Assembly (NCBI RefSeq): GCF_014204865.1
Contig: NZ_JACHMG010000001.1
Span: forward strand, 3,126,501 to 3,190,500
Origin: Amycolatopsis jiangsuensis
Lineage (GTDB): Bacteria; Actinomycetota; Actinomycetes; Mycobacteriales; Pseudonocardiaceae
Reading direction: 5' to 3'
Length of the DNA: 64,000 nucleotides
The translations under genes were made by a program, and so were the position numbers. Positions 28,268 through 37,493 of this stretch are shown piece after piece. The first letter of the stretch is position 1. Each line of letters begins with the position of its first letter. The notes under the pieces were generated by a model. It searched no databases. It was not told the DNA's origin and saw nothing but the letters and a program-made list of their open reading frames with translations.

Positions 28268-30175
28268 TCAGAGGGCCTTGGCGGCGCGGTCGGCCACCAG
28301 GCTCAGGAACCGGCTCGGGTCGCCCAGCTCGCCGCCCTCGGCCAGCAGCGCCATGCCGTGCAGCAGCTCCGCGGTCTCGGTCAGCGTCGCGTCGGACGGG
28401 TTCTCCCCGTAGGCCTTGCGCAGGCCGGTCACCAGCGGGTGCTCCGGGTTCAGTTCCAGGATCCGCTTGACCTGCGGCAGTTCCTGACCCATCGCGCGGT
28501 ACATCTTCTCCAGCGTCGGCGTGAGATCGCCCGAGTCACCCACCACACACGACGGCGAGGTGGTCAGCCGCGAGGACAGCCGGACCTCCTTGACCGTCTC
28601 CGCCAGCGTCGCCGACATCCACGTCAGCAGGTCGGCGTAGTCCGCCTTCTGCTCCTCGGAGGTCTTGTCGTCACCGAGGTCGACCTCGCCCTTGGCGACC
28701 GACTGGAAGGACTTGCCGTCGAATCCGGTGACCCCGTCGACCCACATCTCGTCCACCGGGTCGGTGAGGATCAGCACCTCGTACCCCTTGGCGCGGAACG
28801 CTTCCAGATGCGGCGAGTTCTCGATCGCGGCGCGCGATTCGCCGGTCGCGTAGTAGATGTGCTCCTGGTCCTCGGGCATCCGCGACACGTAGTCCCGCAG
28901 CGAGGTCGGCTTCTCCGCGTGGTGCGTCGAGGCGAACGACGAGATTTCCAGGATCTGCTCCCGGTTCTCCGGATCGTCGAGCAGGCCCTCCTTGATCGCG
29001 CGGCCGAACTCGCCCCACAGGGTCGCGTACTTCTCCGCGTCCTCGGTCATCATCGTCTTGATCGTGGTGAGGACCTTCTTCTCCAGCCGCCGCCGGATCG
29101 CCCGAATCTGCCGGTCCTGCTGGAGAATTTCACGCGAAACGTTCAGCGAGAGGTCCTGCGCGTCGACGACACCCTTCACGAAACGCAGGTAATTCGGCAT
29201 CAGCGCTTCGCAGTCGTCCATGATGAACACGCGCTTGACGTAGAGCTGCACACCGCGCTTCGCGTCCCGCATGAACAGGTCCATCGGCGCCCGCGACGGC
29301 AGGAACAGCAGCGCCTGGTACTCGAAGGTGCCCTCGGCCTGCATCCGCACGGTCTCGAGCGGATCGGTCCAGTCGTGACTGATGTGCTTGTAGAACTCGT
29401 GGTACTCCTCGTCGGAGACCTCGTCCTTCGAACGCGCCCACAGCGCCTTCATCGAGTTGACGGTCTCGAGTTCACCGGCCGCACCTTCTTCGCCGTCCCC
29501 GGTCTTGGCCATCCGGACCGGCCAGGTGATGAAGTCGGAGTAGCGCTTGACGATCTCGCGGACCTTCCACGGCGACGTGTAGTCGTAGAGGTGGTCCTCG
29601 TCGTCGGCCGGCTTGAGGTGCAGCGTGACCGCGGTGCCCTGCGGCGCGTCGGCCACCGATTCGATGGTGTAGGTGCCCTCGCCCGAGGACTCCCAGCGCA
29701 CGCCCTCGTCGGTGCCTGCGCGGCGGCTGACCAGCGTGACCTTGTCCGCGACCATGAAGCCGGAGTAGAAGCCGACGCCGAACTGGCCGATCAGGTCCTG
29801 CCCGACGGTGCCCTTCGACTCCTCCTTCGACTCCTTGAGCTTGCGCAGGAACTCCGCGGTGCCCGATTTGGCGATGGTGCCGATCAGGTTCACCACGTCG
29901 TCGCGCGACATGCCGATGCCGTTGTCGCGCACGGTGACCGTGCGTGCCTCGTCGTCCAGCGCGATCTCGATGTGCAGGTCGTCGGTGTCGGCCTGCAGCT
30001 CCTTGTCGCGGTAGGTTTCCAGCCGCAGCTTGTCCAGCGCGTCGGACGCGTTCGACACCAGCTCGCGCAGGAAGATGTCCTTGTTCGAGTAGATCGAGTG
30101 GATCATCAGCTGCAGCAGCTGCCGCGCCTCGGACTGGAACTCCAGCGTCTCGACCTGCCCGGTTTCCTCAGCCAT
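28268..30175 (-). CDS. htpG: Hsp90-family chaperone HtpG
   Basis: The 635-residue product has the GHKL ATPase domain: [17 protein letters not shown] near 37-53, VRDNGIGM near 83-90, and [15 protein letters not shown] near 125-140. The middle domain contains [12 protein letters not shown] and [21 protein letters not shown], and the C-terminal dimerisation domain is intact. It acts as a stress chaperone. The upstream 281 bp shows no HspR or CIRCE operator that I could recognise. Confidence 0.97.
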
Positions 30176-30349
30176 GACTTGTGCGTTTCCTTTCCCGCCC
30201 TGAAAAGACCGGCCGGAAGTCTATCGGGAGACGCGCCGCCGCGGGTGCGGGCCGCAGGACGCGGACCACCATCCGCAGCGGTCCGGCCGGCTTGCGCGGC
30301 GATGCCGGTCCGCCTGCCGCGCCCGGACGCGCTACTGACCCGTATCCGT

Positions 30350-30366
30350 CGTAAATTTGCGTAAAT
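30350..30366 (+). promoter_or_regulatory. direct repeat in the AT-rich htpG / glucanase promoter region
   Basis: CGTAAAT occurs at 30350-30356 and again at 30360-30366, 10 bp apart, at the start of the only AT-rich stretch (30348-30400) in the 281-bp divergent region. Such a helically phased repeat could bind a regulator of the secreted glucanase gene. No protein can be named. Confidence 0.3.
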
Positions 30367-30456
30367 ATGTCTTGATATTGCTTTTCGTAGCCGTGCCGTT
30401 GCATGCTCGTCCCGCTCTGGCTCGTCCCCTGCCGATCTCAAAGAAGAGAAGACGCC

Positions 30457-33441
30457 ATGACACGCATGCGCCTCGCCCGGTTCGTCGCCGGGCTCGCCGC
30501 CGCCGGGCTCTCCGTACTCGGGATCTCCGCGGTCGACACCGCCGCCGCCAGTCCACCCGGCCACGCCGTGGCCCGGGGTGGCCCGACCGATCTCGCCGCG
30601 GGCAAACCGGTCGAAGCGTCCACCGCGCTGGATCCGTATCCGGCGGCCCACGCCAACGACGGCGACCTCGGCACCTACTGGGAGTCCACCGCGGGCTACC
30701 CGGCCGATCTCACCGTCAAGCTCGGGACCGACGCGGACCTCGACTCGCTCGTCGTGCAGCTCGCCCCGGACCCGGCCTGGGCCGCGCGCACGCAGCACTT
30801 CGAAGTCCTCGGGCGGGCGCAAGGCGCCACCGATTTCCGCACGCTGAAAGCCGGTGCGGACTACCTGTTCGATCCGGCCGGCAACGACAACACGGTGACC
30901 GTCCCGCTCGAAGGCCGGGCCGCCGACCTCCGGCTGCGGTTCTCCGCCAACTCCGGAGCTGCCGGCGCGCAAATCGCCGAACTGCGGGCCTTCGGCACTC
31001 CGGCGCCGAACCCCGATCTGGTCGTCACCGCAACGAGCTGGACCCCGGAGGACCCGACCGAGACCAACCCGGTCGACGTGTCCGCGACAGTGCGCAACGC
31101 GGGCACTGCCGACGCAGCGGCCACCACCGCCACCATCAGTGTCGGCGGCACCGTCGCGGGCAGCACACCGGTCGGTGCGCTCGCCGCGGGCGAATCCGCC
31201 ACGGTGACGGTGAAAGCGGGAACCCGGCCGCAAGGCGAGTACCCGGTCGCCGCGACCGTCGACCCCGACGGCAAGGTGGCCGAACAGGACGAAACCAACA
31301 ACACCTACACCTCGCCGGACCAGCTGGTGATCGGCCAGGCGCCGGGACCGGATCTGGAAGTCACGGGCATTTCCTCCGACCCGGCCAATCCGGTGGCGGG
31401 CGCGAAGGTGTCCTTCACCGTCGCGGTGCACAACCGCGGCACGAGCGCCGCACCCGCGTCGGTGACCCGGCTGACCGTCGGCGGGACCACAGTGGACGGT
31501 CCGACCGGTGAGCTCGCGGCAGGCGACACCGAGCAGGTCGCGATGACGGGGGCCTGGACCGCGGCCGACGGCGGCGTGACGCTCGCCGCCACGGCGGACG
31601 CGACCGGCCAGGTCGAGGAAACGAACGAGGCCAACAACCGGTTCGCCCGGTCGATGGTGATCGGCCGCGGCGCCGCACTGCCCTACACCGAGTACGAAGC
31701 GGAGAACGCGAAGTACCAGGGAGAGCTGCTGCACACCGATCCGCTGCGGACGTTCGGCCACACGAACTTCGCGACCGAGTCCTCCGGCCGCGCCTCGGTC
31801 CGGCTGACCGAGCAGGGCCAGTACGTGGAGTTCACCTCGACCAACCAGACCAACTCGATCGTGGTGCGCAATTCGGTGCCGGACGCACCCGCGGGCGGCG
31901 GGCAGGACTACTCGCTCAGCCTGTACGTCAACGGGACCTTCGCACAGAAGCTGACACTTTCATCGGTGCACAGCTGGCTTTACGGCAACACGGACGATCC
32001 GGAAGGACTGACCGACCGGCCCGGCGGTGACGCGCGACGGCTGTTCGACGAGTCGCACGCGCTGTTGTCGAAATCGTATCCGCCAGGCACCAAGTTCACG
32101 CTGCAGCGCGACAGCGACGACACCGCCTCGTTCTACATCGTCGACCTGATCGACCTGGAACAGATCGCCCCGGCGCTGCCGAAACCGGCCGGCTGCACGT
32201 CGATCACCGAGTACGGCGCGGTGCCCGGCGACGACGTCGACGACGCGCCCGCGATCCAGAAAGCGGTGACGGACAACCAGAACGGCAAGATCAGCTGCGT
32301 CTGGATCCCGCCGGGCCAGTGGCGGCAGGAGGCGAAGATCCTCACCCCCGACCCGACGCGCACCGGGTACAACCAGGTGGGCATCTCGAACGCGACGATC
32401 CGCGGCGCGGGCATGTGGCATTCGCAGCTGTACTCGCTGATCCAGCCGCAGGACGCGGGCGGCATCAACCATCCGCACGAGGGCAACTTCGGATTCGACA
32501 TCGACAAGAACGTGCAGATCTCCGACCTGGCGATCTTCGGGTCCGGGCGGATCCGCGGCGGCGACGGCGGCGCGGAGGGCGGGATCGGGCTCAACGGCCG
32601 GTTCGGCACCGGCACGAAGATCTCGAACGTGTGGATCGAGCACTCGAACGTCGGGGTGTGGGTCGGCCGGGACTACAGCAACATCCCGGCCCGGTGGGGA
32701 CCGGCCGACGGGCTGGAGTTCAGCGGCATGCGCATTCGCGACACCTACGCCGACGGGATCAACTTCACCAACGGGACGCGCAATTCGCAGGTGGTGAACT
32801 CGTCGTTCCGCACCACCGGCGACGATTCGCTCGCGGTGTGGGCGAACAAGTACGTGCAGGATCCGGCGACCGACGTCGCGCACGACAACCGGTTCGCCAA
32901 CAACACGATCCAGCTGCCATGGCGGGCGAACGGGCTGGCGATCTACGGCGGGCACGGGAACACGATCGAGCACAACATCGTGTCCGACACGATGAACTAC
33001 CCGGGCATCATGCTGGCCACCGACCATGATCCGCTGCCGTTTTCCGGGCAGACGCTGATCGCGGACAACGCCCTCCACCGCTGCGGCGGCGTCTTCTGGG
33101 GCGAGGCGCAGCAGTTCGGCGCGATCACGTTCTTCCCGCAGAGCGGCGACATTCCCGGGGTCACACTGCGCGACACCGAAATCCACGATTCGACCTACGA
33201 CGGGATCCAGTTCAAGACCGGCGGCGGGAACCTGCCGGACGTGACGATCTCGAACGTCACGATCGACAAGTCGAACAACGGCGCGGGCATTCTCGCCATG
33301 GGCGGCGCCCGCGGCTCGGCGACACTGAAGGACGTGACGATCACGAACTCGGCCAAGGGCGACGTCGTGATCGAACCGGGCTCGACGTTCGTCGTCAACG
33401 GCGGGCCGGACCCGGCGATAGCGCGCCGCGAGGACCGCTGA
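30457..33441 (+). CDS. secreted multidomain GH87-type alpha-glucanase (mycodextranase/alpha-1,3-glucanase)
   Basis: This 994-residue exported protein has a signal peptide (about 1-31, RMRLARFVAGL then AxA), an F5/8-type (discoidin) carbohydrate-binding domain (about 40-180), two CARDB domains (about 190-280 and 290-400), a CBM6/35-like domain (about 410-570, YTEYEAENAKYQG), and a C-terminal right-handed beta-helix (about 575-985). The helix opens with CTSITEYGAVPGDDVDDAPAIQKAV split over strands and holds the acidic motif TTGDDSLAVWANK, as in GH87 enzymes that cut alpha-1,3-glucan or nigeran. The expected role is degradation of fungal wall alpha-glucan. It ends just before a strong terminator. 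The family assignment is by pattern. Confidence 0.8.
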   Translation: MTRMRLARFVAGLAAAGLSVLGISAVDTAAASPPGHAVARGGPTDLAAGKPVEASTALDPYPAAHANDGDLGTYWESTAGYPADLTVKLGTDADLDSLVVQLAPDPAWAARTQHFEVLGRAQGATDFRTLKAGADYLFDPAGNDNTVTVPLEGRAADLRLRFSANSGAAGAQIAELRAFGTPAPNPDLVVTATSWTPEDPTETNPVDVSATVRNAGTADAAATTATISVGGTVAGSTPVGALAAGESATVTVKAGTRPQGEYPVAATVDPDGKVAEQDETNNTYTSPDQLVIGQAPGPDLEVTGISSDPANPVAGAKVSFTVAVHNRGTSAAPASVTRLTVGGTTVDGPTGELAAGDTEQVAMTGAWTAADGGVTLAATADATGQVEETNEANNRFARSMVIGRGAALPYTEYEAENAKYQGELLHTDPLRTFGHTNFATESSGRASVRLTEQGQYVEFTSTNQTNSIVVRNSVPDAPAGGGQDYSLSLYVNGTFAQKLTLSSVHSWLYGNTDDPEGLTDRPGGDARRLFDESHALLSKSYPPGTKFTLQRDSDDTASFYIVDLIDLEQIAPALPKPAGCTSITEYGAVPGDDVDDAPAIQKAVTDNQNGKISCVWIPPGQWRQEAKILTPDPTRTGYNQVGISNATIRGAGMWHSQLYSLIQPQDAGGINHPHEGNFGFDIDKNVQISDLAIFGSGRIRGGDGGAEGGIGLNGRFGTGTKISNVWIEHSNVGVWVGRDYSNIPARWGPADGLEFSGMRIRDTYADGINFTNGTRNSQVVNSSFRTTGDDSLAVWANKYVQDPATDVAHDNRFANNTIQLPWRANGLAIYGGHGNTIEHNIVSDTMNYPGIMLATDHDPLPFSGQTLIADNALHRCGGVFWGEAQQFGAITFFPQSGDIPGVTLRDTEIHDSTYDGIQFKTGGGNLPDVTISNVTIDKSNNGAGILAMGGARGSATLKDVTITNSAKGDVVIEPGSTFVVNGGPDPAIARREDR

Positions 33442-33464
33442 CGCACCGGCAAGAGTCCGTGCGG

Positions 33465-33499
33465 GGAACCCTGAGGGAATCGGATTCCCTCAGGGTTCC
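33465..33499. terminator. strong terminator after the glucanase gene
   Basis: GGAACCCTGAGGGAAT (33465-33480) pairs perfectly with 33484-33499 around a 3-nt loop and is followed by TTTCT. It lies between convergent genes and should stop both. Confidence 0.9.
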
Positions 33500-33508
33500 T
33501 TTCTGAAC

Positions 33509-34702
33509 TCAGGCCAAGCGCCGCGCGTAGGCGTCCAGCCGGGCGGGTTCGAACGGCAGCTCCGCCTGGGCCAGCGCGCCGCAGTGGTATCCGCCGAGCA
33601 GGTACCGCGCCAACGCCTCCGCGGTAGCCGGCTCGTCCAGCACTCCGCCGGCGGTGTCCGACGCGTAGTCCTGCAATCGTTTCGCTGCTGCCGGAGCGCC
33701 TTCGCGATAGAAGGCGTACGTCGCGGCGAACCGGGTCGGCAGCTGGTGCGGATGGAGGTCCCAGCCCTGGTAGAAGCCGTTCTCGAGCGAACGGCGCACC
33801 AACCGCAGGTGCTCTGCCCACGCACCGGCCAAGTCGTCGCCCACCGGCAGCCGGTTGGTCGAACCGTCGGACAGCCGCACGCCGGTGCCCGCTGCGGCCA
33901 CCTGCATGAACTGCTTCGCGAAGTCCGCCGCCGGATGCGCCATGCTCTGGTAAGCCGCCCCGATGCCCAGGCCCGCGCTGTAGTCGTAGGTGCCGTAGTG
34001 CAGTCCGGAACACCGGCCGTCCGCGGCCTGGATGATCCGCGCCACCGACACCGTCCCGTCAGTCGCCAGAATCGACTGCGCGGTCTCGATCTGCACCTCG
34101 AACCGCAGCGCGCCCTCGGACAGCCCGTACGCGGACTCCAACCGCGCCAGCACCTCCGCGGCGGCCTCGACCTGCTCCACCGCGGTGACCTTCGGCAGCG
34201 TCACCACGAAGCCGCCCGGCAGCGGCCCTTCCTCCAGCAGGCCGGACAGGAACAGGTCCAGCGTGCGGATCCCGCGACGGCGCGTGGCGGCTTCGAAACT
34301 CTTGAACCGGATGCCGGTGAACGGCGTGCCTCCCGTGGTCGCGAGAGTGCGCCCGGCCGACAACGCGGCCGCGTCCTCCACGTCGTCGTCCGGGTGGCCG
34401 TAGCCGTCCTCGAAGTCGATCCGGAGGTCTTCGATCGGCTCGGTGAGCAGCTTCTCCCGGACCCGCTCGGCGACAGCCGGATCCAGCTCGAGCAGGTCCG
34501 CGTGCTCCACGAACACCCGCATCGCCTGCTTGCCCCAGTCAGCGACCAGGCGCGTGCGGTACCGCGACGCCGGCACGTACACCGTGTGCACGGGCCGGCG
34601 CCCCGGCGGCTCACCGGGATAGCTCGCCGCGACGCGCGCGTCGGCCTCGGCCAGGCGCGCGTCGGCCGCGGTGTAGACCTCCTCGGTGAGCCGTCCCGCC
34701 AT
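33509..34702 (-). CDS. CitE-like aldolase/lyase superfamily protein (DUF6986-like)
   Basis: This 397-residue protein has features of the HpcH/HpaI-CitE TIM-barrel superfamily: DLRIDFEDGYG near 88-98 (metal-binding acidic motif), LRFEVQIETAQSIL near 207-220 (the E in the sixth strand), and GLHYGTYDYSAGLGI. It is translationally coupled to malate synthase; the stop TAA and its ATG share a base. Such proteins are found beside aceB in actinobacteria. A role with malyl/glyoxylate-type intermediates is plausible; the reaction is not known. Confidence 0.75.
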   Translation of the reverse strand: MAGRLTEEVYTAADARLAEADARVAASYPGEPPGRRPVHTVYVPASRYRTRLVADWGKQAMRVFVEHADLLELDPAVAERVREKLLTEPIEDLRIDFEDGYGHPDDDVEDAAALSAGRTLATTGGTPFTGIRFKSFEAATRRRGIRTLDLFLSGLLEEGPLPGGFVVTLPKVTAVEQVEAAAEVLARLESAYGLSEGALRFEVQIETAQSILATDGTVSVARIIQAADGRCSGLHYGTYDYSAGLGIGAAYQSMAHPAADFAKQFMQVAAAGTGVRLSDGSTNRLPVGDDLAGAWAEHLRLVRRSLENGFYQGWDLHPHQLPTRFAATYAFYREGAPAAAKRLQDYASDTAGGVLDEPATAEALARYLLGGYHCGALAQAELPFEPARLDAYARRLA

Positions 34703-36276
34703 TACTGGATGTGCTCGTAGGCCGGCAGCGTCAGGAAGTCGGGGAACTCGTCGGCCAGCGCGACCTGCTCGAACAGCTCGACGGCCGGCTTGAGCAGCTC
34801 CTCGGGCACCTCGGAGGACAGCTCGCCGCGCACGTCCGCGACGACGCCGCGAACCAGCTCCGCGGTGACCTTGTCGCCGCTGTCGAGCTCGGTACCGTTC
34901 TTCACCCACTGCCACACCTGCGACCGCGAAATCTCGGCCGTGGCGGCATCCTCCATCAGGTTGTGGATGGCCGCCGCGCCGTTGCCTCCCAACCACGACG
35001 CGATGTAGCGGACGCCGACGTCGACCGCGGCACGCAGCCCGGCCGCAGTGGCGCTGCCGGGGGTCGACGCGACGTCGAGCAGCTGGTCCGCGGTCACGCT
35101 CACCTCGTCGCGAGTGCGCTCCAGCTGGTTCGGCTTGTCGCCGAGGACCTTGTCGAACTCTTCCTTGCACAGCGCGACCATGCCGGGGTGTGCGACCCAG
35201 GAGCCGTCGAAGCCGTCACCCGCCTCGCGCGCCTTGTCGGCGTGCACCTTCTCGAAGGCACCCTTGTTCGTGTCCGGGTCCTTGCTCGGGATGAACGCGG
35301 CCATCCCGCCGATCGCGAACGCACCGCGCTTGTGGCAGGTGCGCACCAGCAGCTCGGTGTAGGCGCGCATGAACGGCGCGGTCATGGTGACCGAGTTGCG
35401 GTCCGGCAGCACGAACTTCTCACCCGCGTCGCGGAAGTACTTGATCACGCTGAACAGGTAGTCCCAGCGGCCCGCGTTCAGCCCGGAGGCGTGCTCACGC
35501 AGTTCGTAGAGGATCTCTTCCATCTCGAACGCGGCCGGGATGGTCTCGATCAACACGGTCGCGCGGACGGTGCCGTGCTCGATACCCAGCTCCTTCTCGG
35601 CGTGGGTGAACACGTCGTTCCACAGTCGCGCTTCGAGGTGGCTTTCCATCTTCGGCAGGTAGAAGTACGGGCCCTTGTCGTGCGCCAGCAGGGCACGCAC
35701 GTTGTGGAAGAAGTAGAGCCCGAAGTCGACCAGCGCACCGACGGCCTTGCGCCCGCCGAAGCTCAGGTTGCGCTCGTCGAGGTGCCAGCCACGCGGGCGG
35801 ACCACGATCGTGGCGTGCTCGACGTCGTCCTTCAGCTCGTAGTGCTTGCCGTTCTGGTCGAGCGTGATGCCACCGCGCACGGCGTCGTGCAGGTTGACCT
35901 GGCCGCCGACGACGTTGGCCCAGTGCGGCGTGTTGGCGTCCTCGAAGTCGGCGAGCCACACCTTGGCACCGGAGTTGAGCGCGTTGATGGTCATCTTGCG
36001 GTCGGTCGGGCCGGTGATCTCGGTCCGGCGGTCACGCAGCGCGCCGGGCGCCTCGGCGACCTGCCAGTCACCGTCGCGGATTTCCTTCGTCTCGGGCAGG
36101 AAGTCGAGCCGGCCGGTGGTGCGGGCCTCCTCGCGGCGCTTGCCGCGGGCGACGAGCAGCTCGTCCCGGCGCGCAGCGAAGGCGTCGTGCAGCCCCGCCA
36201 CGAAGGCGAGGGCTTCCGGCGTCAGGATCTCGTCCCCGCGCTCGACCGATCCGCCGAGGACCTGGGCTTCAGACAT
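34702..36276 (-). CDS. aceB: malate synthase A
   Basis: This 524-residue enzyme condenses glyoxylate with acetyl-CoA to malate. It has the family signature EHASGLNAGRWDYLFS (about 266-281), the metal/catalytic motifs LIETIPAAFEMEEI (about 248-261) and VWLADFEDANTPHW (about 103-116), and the catalytic Asp region (GFDGSWVAHPG). It belongs to the short AceB type, not GlcB. ATG 36276 gives MSEAQVLGG. Glyoxylate could come from ureidoglycolate made by the neighbouring allantoin pathway or from isocitrate lyase elsewhere. The divergent IclR gene and a palindrome between them point to local control. Confidence 0.96.
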   Translation of the reverse strand: MSEAQVLGGSVERGDEILTPEALAFVAGLHDAFAARRDELLVARGKRREEARTTGRLDFLPETKEIRDGDWQVAEAPGALRDRRTEITGPTDRKMTINALNSGAKVWLADFEDANTPHWANVVGGQVNLHDAVRGGITLDQNGKHYELKDDVEHATIVVRPRGWHLDERNLSFGGRKAVGALVDFGLYFFHNVRALLAHDKGPYFYLPKMESHLEARLWNDVFTHAEKELGIEHGTVRATVLIETIPAAFEMEEILYELREHASGLNAGRWDYLFSVIKYFRDAGEKFVLPDRNSVTMTAPFMRAYTELLVRTCHKRGAFAIGGMAAFIPSKDPDTNKGAFEKVHADKAREAGDGFDGSWVAHPGMVALCKEEFDKVLGDKPNQLERTRDEVSVTADQLLDVASTPGSATAAGLRAAVDVGVRYIASWLGGNGAAAIHNLMEDAATAEISRSQVWQWVKNGTELDSGDKVTAELVRGVVADVRGELSSEVPEELLKPAVELFEQVALADEFPDFLTLPAYEHIQ

Positions 36277-36339
36277 GCGAAACACCCCGAGTACTGGTTT
36301 GGATAACGTCCCTACGGTTTTTACATCACGGACTATAGT

Positions 36340-36354
36340 TTCTGCATAGCGGAA
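36340..36354. promoter_or_regulatory. IclR-type operator between aceB and its regulator
   Basis: TTCTGCATAGCGGAA is a 15-bp near-palindrome (arms TTCnGC and GCnGAA around ATA) in the 108-bp divergent region. IclR-family repressors of glyoxylate/allantoin genes bind palindromes of this TTCnGC...GAA style. The overlapping AT-rich tract (36318-36345) probably carries the promoters. Confidence 0.6.
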
Positions 36355-36384
36355 GCTCAATCGGGGCTGTGAGGAGGACCACCG

Positions 36385-37152
36385 GTGGCGGCGGAGAAGA
36401 GCGGACGGGATGGCGGCGGCGTGCAGTCCCTGCAGCGCGCGTTCGAGCTGCTGGAACACCTGGCGGACACGGGCGGCGAGGCCAGTCTGTCGGAGCTGGC
36501 GACCCTGTCCGGGTTGCCGATGCCGACGATCCACCGGCTGATCCGGACGCTCGTGGACTTGGGGTACGTCCGGCAGAACAGCAACCGGCACTACGCGCTG
36601 GGCGCCCGGCTGATCCGGCTGGGCGAGAACGCGAGCACGCAGTTCGGCTCGTGGGCGCGTCCGCTGCTGGCGGAGCTGGTCGAGGAGGTCGGCGAGACGG
36701 CGAACCTGGCGGTGCTGGAGCGCGACGAAGTGGTGTACGTGGCGCAGGTGCCGTCGAAGCATTCGATGCGGATGTTCACCGAGGTGGGCCGCCGGCTGCT
36801 GCCGCACGGCACCGGTGTCGGCAAGGCGATGCTGGCGCAGCTGCCCGCCGCCGACGTGGCGGCGCTGCTCTCGCGCACCGGTATGCCCGCCTACACCGAG
36901 CACACCTTCGCCGACCCGGACGCGCTGGCCGGCGAGCTGAAGAAGATCGCGGGCCAGGGCTACGCGCTGGACGAGTCCGAACAGGAGCTGGGCGTACGCT
37001 GCATCGCCGTCGCGGTCCCCGGAGCCCCGGTCCCGGCCGCGGTGTCGGTGTCCGGCCCGTCCGGACGGCTCACCGCCGAGGCGGTCGGCCACATCGCCCC
37101 GGTGGTGCAGAAGATCGCCGACCGGCTCGCACAGCAACTGCCGGTCAGCTGA
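36385..37152 (+). CDS. IclR-family transcriptional regulator
   Basis: This 255-residue regulator has an N-terminal winged HTH (about 10-70: GGVQSLQRAFELLEHL, then ASLSELATLSGLPMPTIHRLI, then LVDLGYVRQ) and a C-terminal IclR effector domain (about 80-250, with HGTGVGKAMLAQL and GYALDESEQELGVRCIAV). The GTG start has GAGGAGG upstream. It is divergent from aceB, which it most likely represses. The effector is probably a small acid such as glyoxylate or allantoate, as known for IclR/AllR members. Confidence 0.93.
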   Translation: MAAEKSGRDGGGVQSLQRAFELLEHLADTGGEASLSELATLSGLPMPTIHRLIRTLVDLGYVRQNSNRHYALGARLIRLGENASTQFGSWARPLLAELVEEVGETANLAVLERDEVVYVAQVPSKHSMRMFTEVGRRLLPHGTGVGKAMLAQLPAADVAALLSRTGMPAYTEHTFADPDALAGELKKIAGQGYALDESEQELGVRCIAVAVPGAPVPAAVSVSGPSGRLTAEAVGHIAPVVQKIADRLAQQLPVS

Positions 37153-37167
37153 GGTCTCCCCGGGGTG

Positions 37168-37482
37168 TCACGACATCGGCTTGTCGTCGACCTGGACGCC
37201 GTACCGCACGTCGCTGCCGTCGACGGAGTTGATGGTGGCGGTGAGGCCGAGCTTCGTGGACCCGCTCAGCAGCTCGCACCGCATGTGCTCGCCCTGCACC
37301 GCCTTGATCGGCCCCGGACACACGATCGAATCCGGCCGCTGCCCGACCGACTTCTCCAGCGCGTCGGAAATCCCCTTCTCGAGTTCGGCCTTCGCCACCT
37401 GCCGGCCGACCTCGACATGCGCGGAACACCCGGACACCACCAACCCGGCCGCACACGCAGCCAGCACCACACGACGGAACAC
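37168..37482 (-). CDS. DUF4333-like small lipoprotein
   Basis: This is a 104-residue exported protein. The signal peptide RRVVLAACAAGLVV ends in the lipobox VSGC (Cys about 20), then comes a small domain with two further cysteines (IVCPGPIKAV, MRCELL) typical of DUF4333. The GTG start at 37482 has GAGGAGG seven bases upstream, better than the longer alternative. It is the last gene of a six-gene minus-strand cluster with type VII-associated proteins and is convergent with the IclR gene (15-bp gap). Confidence 0.82.
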   Translation of the reverse strand: MFRRVVLAACAAGLVVSGCSAHVEVGRQVAKAELEKGISDALEKSVGQRPDSIVCPGPIKAVQGEHMRCELLSGSTKLGLTATINSVDGSDVRYGVQVDDKPMS

Positions 37483-37493
37483 CGCAAGCCTCC

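Noticed and set aside
26573..30364. 1263-codon plus-strand frame across the pucR-like gene and htpG
   Set aside because: Low-complexity Arg/Gly/Val-rich translation that crosses two real genes in other frames and a strong terminator.
30176..30456. HspR (HAIR) or CIRCE operator before htpG
   Set aside because: No CTTGAGT-n7-ACTCAAG or CIRCE-type repeat is present in the region.
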